From the NCBI GenBank assembly GCA_964617715.1, contig CAZTZN010000004.1, positions 5,670 to 69,669 of the forward strand: a stretch of DNA of 64,000 nt, written 5' to 3'. Made by a program: the position numbers and the translations under genes. The DNA is from JALGVA01 sp964617715. GTDB taxonomy: Bacteria > Armatimonadota > Zipacnadia > Zipacnadales > UBA5352. Positions within the stretch are counted from its first letter, which is position 1. Every line of letters starts with the position of its first letter. The notes beneath the pieces are model-generated. The model saw only the letters and a list, made by a program, of their open reading frames with translations, made no database searches and was not told the origin of the DNA. Positions 59,438 to 64,000 of the stretch are shown here, piece after piece.

Positions 59438-60472
59438 ATGAGGAGCCTGAGCCACGTCGCGTTCGTGCTGTTGTTCCTCGGTGCCACCGCCGCCGCCCCG
59501 GCCGCCCCCACCCGCATCCAGAGCCGGCTGATGAACCTTCAGCCCAATGGACTGGCGGTCTCGCCCGGCGGCCATCAGCTCGCGGTCATCAACTTCAACG
59601 GGCTGCGCCTGCACGCCATCGACGGTGACGGGCATATCGGAGGCACCGTCGCCACCGTCAATCTCCGCAACCTCAGCCACGTCGCCTTCAACGGCAGCGG
59701 CAGCAAGATCATCTGCACCGACAACAGCAACCACATCTATCTTATCCGGCGCGACACCTGGGAGGTCACGACGCTCGAGCGACCCCGGGGGAACGACGCC
59801 AAGGGCCTGGCTATGTCCACCCCGCGCCGCGAGGCCTACGTCATTGACAGCAACGGCTGGCTGACCGTCGTGGACCTGCCGACCGCCGCTGTCGTGGACG
59901 AGTACAGGCCGGAGATGGGCACCGAATGGCACGGGCGCGACGTGTGCGCCTTCGCCAATGGCGCGCGGCTGGGCATCGCCATGAGCCGCCTTGGCTCCGG
60001 CGCCCCAGGCGTGGTGCTGGCCCTGATTAACACCCCCGGGGACCGCCATGCGGACCTGGAACGCATCCTGGCGTGCACGGCTCCGGTCGCCTGCTGCGTG
60101 GGGCCCGACGAGGATTACGTCACGGCCATTGAGAGCGATCTGAGCGTGCTGCAGATGATGAACGTCTACGATGGGACCCGGGCGACCGTTGAGTTCAGTG
60201 ACCTGACCATGCCGGTGGACGTGGCGGCGTCGGCGGGGTTCGTGTGGACGGTCATCGCGGACTACGCCGAGCAGAAGCTGAAGGCTGTCATCGGCGACGA
60301 CCTGCGCGCCTGGCTGATGCCGGGGCCACGGCCCATCGTCATGGACTACGACGTGCCGCTCAGCGGCCGCCCGCAGGGCGTGGTCACTCACCCCGAGAAG
60401 CAGATCGCCTACGTGTGGTCGTGGGAGGACCGCCGCATCGATGTGGTGCGCCTTGGGCGGCCGCCCGAGTGA
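59438..60472 (+). CDS. Secreted beta-propeller (YncE-like) protein
   Basis: A 344-residue protein starting at ATG 59438 after GGAGGA, with signal peptide MRSLSHVAFVLLFLGATAAA. It consists of short beta repeats with YVTN-like or WD-like features: LMNLQPNGLAVSPGGHQLAV, SHVAFNGSGSKIICTDNSN, HIYLIRRDTWEVTTLE, AYVIDSNGWLTVVDLP. The end IAYVWSWEDRRIDVVRLG closes the last blade. No enzyme motif is visible; it may be a periplasmic scaffold or binding protein. Confidence 0.65.
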   Translation: MRSLSHVAFVLLFLGATAAAPAAPTRIQSRLMNLQPNGLAVSPGGHQLAVINFNGLRLHAIDGDGHIGGTVATVNLRNLSHVAFNGSGSKIICTDNSNHIYLIRRDTWEVTTLERPRGNDAKGLAMSTPRREAYVIDSNGWLTVVDLPTAAVVDEYRPEMGTEWHGRDVCAFANGARLGIAMSRLGSGAPGVVLALINTPGDRHADLERILACTAPVACCVGPDEDYVTAIESDLSVLQMMNVYDGTRATVEFSDLTMPVDVAASAGFVWTVIADYAEQKLKAVIGDDLRAWLMPGPRPIVMDYDVPLSGRPQGVVTHPEKQIAYVWSWEDRRIDVVRLGRPPE

Positions 60473-60523
60473 GCCGCTCCCCGCGCACGCGGGCGGCCGC
60501 CCGCACTCAGCCCGGTCCGCGCG

Positions 60524-61546
60524 CTACCCGATGATCACCATCTCGCGGCTGGAGATCGACTCCGCCTCGGCCTTGACGATGCGCACAGATTCGCGCGCCG
60601 ACTGCGGCGTTACTCGCTCAGGCGGCTGCCCCGATTCAATGCACTCGACGAAGTAGGCCAGCTCGTTCTCGTAGCCGGTCCCGGCCTCATACTCGGGCGT
60701 CATCGGCTCGCCGTCGGCGGGGTAGAACTGCAGCGCGGGGTCTCTTGCGAGGCTGAACACCAGCAGCCCCTTCGTGCCCAGCACCTGGAAGCCCATCTCG
60801 AAGGGGAAGCCGTCGGGCATCACCCAGCCGCCCTGCGCGGTGCACACCATGTCGCCGTAGAGGTAGCTGGTCTCCACGTGATCGACCGGCGCGCCCTCGC
60901 TCACCATGTTCATGCCGCGCGCGAAGACCGCGTTTGGTGTTCCGAAAACCGAGAGGATGAAGTCCACGTCGTGGATGTGCAGGTCCAGCAGCGCGCCGCC
61001 CGACTGCTCCGGGTCCAGCAGCCAGCCCTCTGACGCCCACGTCGGGGTCGGCGACTGCCGGACGAAGCGCGCCCATCTGACCTCGCCCAGGTCGCCGTCC
61101 GCGACCATGCGCGCGAGCACCTCGTACTCCGGCCAGAAGCGGATGCATTGCGCGATGAGCAGCAACTTGCCCGTCTGCTCCGCGGCCTTGATCATGGCGT
61201 CGCACTGCGCCAGCGTGCGCGCCATCGGCTTCTCGCACACCACGTGGCAACCCGCCTCGAGCGCCCTGACCGTCATCTCAGCGTGCAGCGGCGTGGGCGT
61301 GCACACGTCCACCACGTCGAGGCCGCCCGCCTCGAGCATCTCGTCGAAGCTCACGTAGCGCGCTTGCGCGCTCAGGTCCAGCTCCGTGGCCTCGCCCAGG
61401 TTCCCGCCCACGCTCGCGGCCCGCTCGGCCACGCGCTCGGGGATCCTGTCACACACCGCGACCACCTGTGCGCCCTCCAGCGCATCGTAGATCGCGAAAT
61501 GCTGCTGGCCCATGAACCCCAGCCCGACCAGTCCCACGCGAACCAT
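60524..61546 (-). CDS. Gfo/Idh/MocA-family oxidoreductase
   Basis: A 340-residue dehydrogenase. ATG 61546 follows AGAGGGG and gives MVRVGLVGLGFMGQQHFAIY (Rossmann). VDVCTPTPLHAEMTVRALEAG and HVVCEKPMARTLAQCD carry the conserved Glu-Lys-Pro. The substrate domain has GGALLDLHIHDVDFILSVFG, whose GG..D.H.HD motif is the family catalytic region. It is distinct from the gene at 54723-55760 and probably has a different sugar or polyol substrate. It is next to an APC permease on the same strand, which could import the substrate or an amino compound. Confidence 0.88.
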   Translation of the reverse strand: MVRVGLVGLGFMGQQHFAIYDALEGAQVVAVCDRIPERVAERAASVGGNLGEATELDLSAQARYVSFDEMLEAGGLDVVDVCTPTPLHAEMTVRALEAGCHVVCEKPMARTLAQCDAMIKAAEQTGKLLLIAQCIRFWPEYEVLARMVADGDLGEVRWARFVRQSPTPTWASEGWLLDPEQSGGALLDLHIHDVDFILSVFGTPNAVFARGMNMVSEGAPVDHVETSYLYGDMVCTAQGGWVMPDGFPFEMGFQVLGTKGLLVFSLARDPALQFYPADGEPMTPEYEAGTGYENELAYFVECIESGQPPERVTPQSARESVRIVKAEAESISSREMVIIG

Positions 61547-61655
61547 CACTGTCGCCCCTCTCGACGGTCGACTCATGCCGCAGCCGACCGGTTCCTGATG
61601 AGTGCCTGTGTCCTTATCCTTCCGCGCGCGGCGGCCGGCTCCTGCCCCCGGCTGC

Positions 61656-63236
61656 TCAGATGTGCGGCGCCGGCGGGCCGGACTCCTCGCTTTCCTCCGG
61701 CAGCGTCATGAACACCGCGTTCGGGTCCTCTCCGCGGCGTCGGCGCGCCGCCCACATCCAGCCGAAGATCGCCGCACCGACCGCCATGACCACCAGCCAC
61801 TGGACCACGATGCTGCCGGTCAGCGCCCCCACAACCGTGCCCTCGCCCTGCACCGCTGCAGTCAGGTTCTCGGCCAACGCGCCCAGATCGGCGACCACCT
61901 GCGTGTACAGCAGCACCCCGATGCTCACGATGCACACCAGGGCGACGATCACCTGGGCCGTGCGGTCGCGCATGAAGGCCACGCGCGCGTAGAGCGTGGG
62001 GTTGCGCCGGGGGAAGGTGATGACCGACAGACCGATGAGGATGTAGGTGAAGCACAGCGCGACGACCACGATGTCGATGCCCTTGAAGAAGCCGTGCACG
62101 TTGCAGCCGATGGCGATGACGCTGGCCACCAGTGCTGAGGTGGTGAGCGCCCAGTGCGGCGTGCTGAAGCGCTCGTTGATGGCCGCCAGCCCGCGCGGGA
62201 AGATGCCGTCCTCGGCCCATGCGAAGAACAGGCGCGACACCGCCAGCAGGATCGGCGGCAGGTCATTGGCCAGCGCGACCGCAGCCATCAGCGCCACGAA
62301 CACCGCCAGGCTCGCGGGCATGATCACGCCCATGATCTCGGGCACCGACAGATCGGTCCCCGGCACGATGCTCGCCACCACCTCCCACGGCACTGCGTGG
62401 TAGACCGCGGCCGAGAACAGCATGTAGTAGCCGGTGATCACCACCGTCGCGAGCAGGAAGGCGCGGGGGAGCAGGCGCGAGGGATCGCGGCATTCGCCCC
62501 CGGCCTGTGAGATCGAGGCAAAGCCGACGTAGGCGAAGAACAGGATGCTCACCGCGCTGAGCAGCTCGGAGAACCCGCCCTGCGCCGGCGGCGCGGAGTC
62601 GCCCACGGGCCAGTTGCCCGAACTGTCGATGAGCGTGGCGCCGGTGGAGGCGGGGGTCAGGAAGCCGTAGATGATGACCATGAGGCCGCCGGCGAGCATC
62701 AGGCCCATGAGCACGATGACCGTCCACCCGTATCGGCGCACGCCCACGAGGTTGACCAGCCAGAACACCCAGATCATGGCCAGCGGCAGCCACAGTGTGG
62801 CCGCGCCGGTCTCCAGCCAGGCCGCGAGGTCGGTCATGTTCGCGTGCAGCGCGGCGGCCTTGAGCAGCGCCACATCCATGTAGGCGATGACCCCGCACGC
62901 CGCCGCCAGCCCGAACCACTTGCTGAAGGTCGCGATGAAGCCCACGAAGGGGTGCAGAGCGCGGGAGATGTAGATGTACCCCCCGCCCGCCCGCGGCATC
63001 GCCGAGGACAGCACCCCGTATGACAGCGCGGCAAACAGCGCCGGAATCGCCCCCAGCATGAAGGCCAGTGGCACCAGGCTGCCGATGCCCGGCACCTTCT
63101 CCTGAATCTCGACCGTGAGGACGTTGATCCCCCCGCCGATGACCGTGCATACCGCGGTCGCAACCAGCGCCAGCAGCGTCAGCTCACGGCGCAGGCGGGG
63201 GCTGCCGGTGGGCGCGCTCGTCGGTTGTGTCGCCAT
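61656..63236 (-). CDS. APC-family amino-acid/polyamine permease
   Basis: A 526-residue integral membrane protein with 12 or more helices. It starts at ATG 63236 after GGAGGA. The first helix has TAVCTVIGGGINVLT, the APC-family broken helix (IGxGI), and AGGGYIYISRALHPFVGFIATFSKW matches the loop and helix 3. FFAYVGFASISQAGGECRDPSRLLPRA is the conserved helix 6-7 segment. Substrate specificity cannot be read off. It lies 109 bases upstream of the oxidoreductase gene, which is transcribed in the same direction. Confidence 0.85.
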   Translation of the reverse strand: MATQPTSAPTGSPRLRRELTLLALVATAVCTVIGGGINVLTVEIQEKVPGIGSLVPLAFMLGAIPALFAALSYGVLSSAMPRAGGGYIYISRALHPFVGFIATFSKWFGLAAACGVIAYMDVALLKAAALHANMTDLAAWLETGAATLWLPLAMIWVFWLVNLVGVRRYGWTVIVLMGLMLAGGLMVIIYGFLTPASTGATLIDSSGNWPVGDSAPPAQGGFSELLSAVSILFFAYVGFASISQAGGECRDPSRLLPRAFLLATVVITGYYMLFSAAVYHAVPWEVVASIVPGTDLSVPEIMGVIMPASLAVFVALMAAVALANDLPPILLAVSRLFFAWAEDGIFPRGLAAINERFSTPHWALTTSALVASVIAIGCNVHGFFKGIDIVVVALCFTYILIGLSVITFPRRNPTLYARVAFMRDRTAQVIVALVCIVSIGVLLYTQVVADLGALAENLTAAVQGEGTVVGALTGSIVVQWLVVMAVGAAIFGWMWAARRRRGEDPNAVFMTLPEESEESGPPAPHI

Positions 63237-63456
63237 GGGTCATCCTCCGCGTGCAGAGTATTGGCGTGGCGGCATGCTGCCGTCGCGATGGTTCGCACCG
63301 GCGGCCCCCGAAACCTGCCGGGACCTGCAGGTCGGCTGCGCCCGGATTGCCGGTCGCGCCGGTTGACCGCGCTCGCGCCATGCGGGTATCATCCGCCGGT
63401 GAGGCGGGGGAGCACGCCCGGACGCTCACATCACCCATCGCTGGAGGGTTACCTGC

Positions 63457-64000
63457 ATGGACACACCGATCCGCATCGGCGTCATCGGCATCGGGGGGCG
63501 CGGGCGTATCGCCCGCCACTGGAAGCGTGAGGACGGGCTGTCGGTGGTGGTCGGCGGCGCCGACATCACCGACAGGTACTTCGACGAGTTCCGCGAGTTC
63601 AACGGTGATGACGTCTTCCTCACCCACGACTACCGTGAGCTGCTCGCGCGCGATGACATCGATGCCATCGCGGTCACTTCGCCCGACTTCACCCACGAGG
63701 AGTACGCCGTCGCCGCGCTCGAGGCGGGCAAGCACGTGTTCTGTGAGAAGCCGCTGGCCATCACCATCGAGGGCTGTGACCGCATCCTCGAGGCGTGGCG
63801 GGCGTCGGGGAAGCACTTCATGGTCGGCTTCAACATGCGCTACATGCGCATGTTCAGAGTAATGAAGTCGATCGCCGACGACGGTGTCATCGGCGACATC
63901 AAGGCCGTCTGGGTGCGGCACTTCGTCGGGCAGGGCGGCAACTTCTACTACCATGACTGGCACGCCACCCGGCAGAATGCCACCTCGCTGCTGCTGCAGA
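63457..64000 (+). CDS. Gfo/Idh/MocA-family oxidoreductase (3' end outside the window)
   Basis: The first 181 codons of a third Gfo/Idh/MocA protein; the frame is open at the right edge. ATG 63457 has GGAGGG 9 bases upstream. Recognisable parts are IRIGVIGIGGRGRIARHW, IAVTSPDFTHEEYAVAALEAG, HVFCEKPLAITIEGC (the EKP motif) and GFNMRYMRMFRVMKSI. The catalytic C-terminal domain is not visible. It is divergent from the APC permease gene. Confidence 0.85.
   Translation, partial: MDTPIRIGVIGIGGRGRIARHWKREDGLSVVVGGADITDRYFDEFREFNGDDVFLTHDYRELLARDDIDAIAVTSPDFTHEEYAVAALEAGKHVFCEKPLAITIEGCDRILEAWRASGKHFMVGFNMRYMRMFRVMKSIADDGVIGDIKAVWVRHFVGQGGNFYYHDWHATRQNATSLLLQ

Noticed and set aside
1..64000. tRNA, rRNA, integrase, transposase and CRISPR signatures.
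   Set aside because: None was recognised by eye. Short or unusual tRNAs cannot be fully excluded without tRNAscan-SE.

Overview
The window is a single high-GC stretch with about 45 genes on both strands and no tRNA, rRNA, CRISPR array, insertion sequence or phage module that I can see. The best taxonomic clue is the prepilin at 30852-31577. Its N-terminus and the following block (FARAREKARQTSCLSNMKQI, then an acidic YTQDYDE) look to me like Armatimonadota and relatives. Two large membrane proteins of the DUF6785/DUF6784 type, several secreted LamG and heparinase-like proteins, and a TolC-type outer-membrane protein also point to a diderm, polysaccharide-degrading bacterium of the Armatimonadota/Planctomycetota kind. 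This placement is inference from family distribution, not a phylogeny.

Layout. 1-20035 is a glycan-degradation region: a partial gene, a secreted protein of unknown function, a DUF6785-type membrane protein, an alpha-L-fucosidase-like enzyme, and six secreted proteins (TIM-barrel hydrolase, heparinase-like toroid, CBM-TIM barrel, LamG-TIM barrel, LamG-GH123-like, and a small concanavalin-like protein). 20367-24013 is a complete GDP-mannose supply block (manC, manB, manA). 24396-30232 is a MarR regulator followed by an overlapping tolC-macA-macB-type export operon, with related inverted repeats in front of both the regulator and the operon. 30233-36509 holds a structured untranslated region, the prepilin, an Ntn-hydrolase lipoprotein, an NrpR-type nitrogen regulator, an Ig/SGNH lipoprotein and a PAP2 phosphatase. 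A sialidase-like BNR protein follows (36600-38351).

38380-45149 is a nitrogen-assimilation block on the minus strand: glnA, then a split, archaeal-type glutamate synthase in five cistrons (amidotransferase, FMN/4Fe-4S synthase core, four-cluster ferredoxin, FAD oxidoreductase, GXGXG domain). The NrpR-like regulator, a family best known from methanogenic archaea, lies about 4 kb beyond the last gene. Together they suggest an archaeal-style nitrogen circuit in a bacterium.

45723-64000 returns to secreted and carbohydrate-related functions: a 1359-residue LamG/transglutaminase-like protein, a Tat-exported aldo/keto reductase, a DUF362 ferredoxin-like protein, a PIG-L deacetylase, a PQQ-type propeller, three Gfo/Idh/MocA oxidoreductases (the last cut by the window edge), a second DUF6785-type protein, a lone receiver domain, MsrA, another propeller and an APC permease.

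Non-coding signals include an approximately 80-bp repeat directly upstream of the promoters of manC and the PAP2 gene, a nested hairpin ending in a ribosome-binding site and a 9-codon reading frame (30544-30629), a decayed in-frame duplication before marR, hairpins in the glutamate synthase leader, and a heptanucleotide tandem repeat before an oxidoreductase gene. Start codons were mostly chosen by Shine-Dalgarno position, and several lie downstream of the longest open frame.
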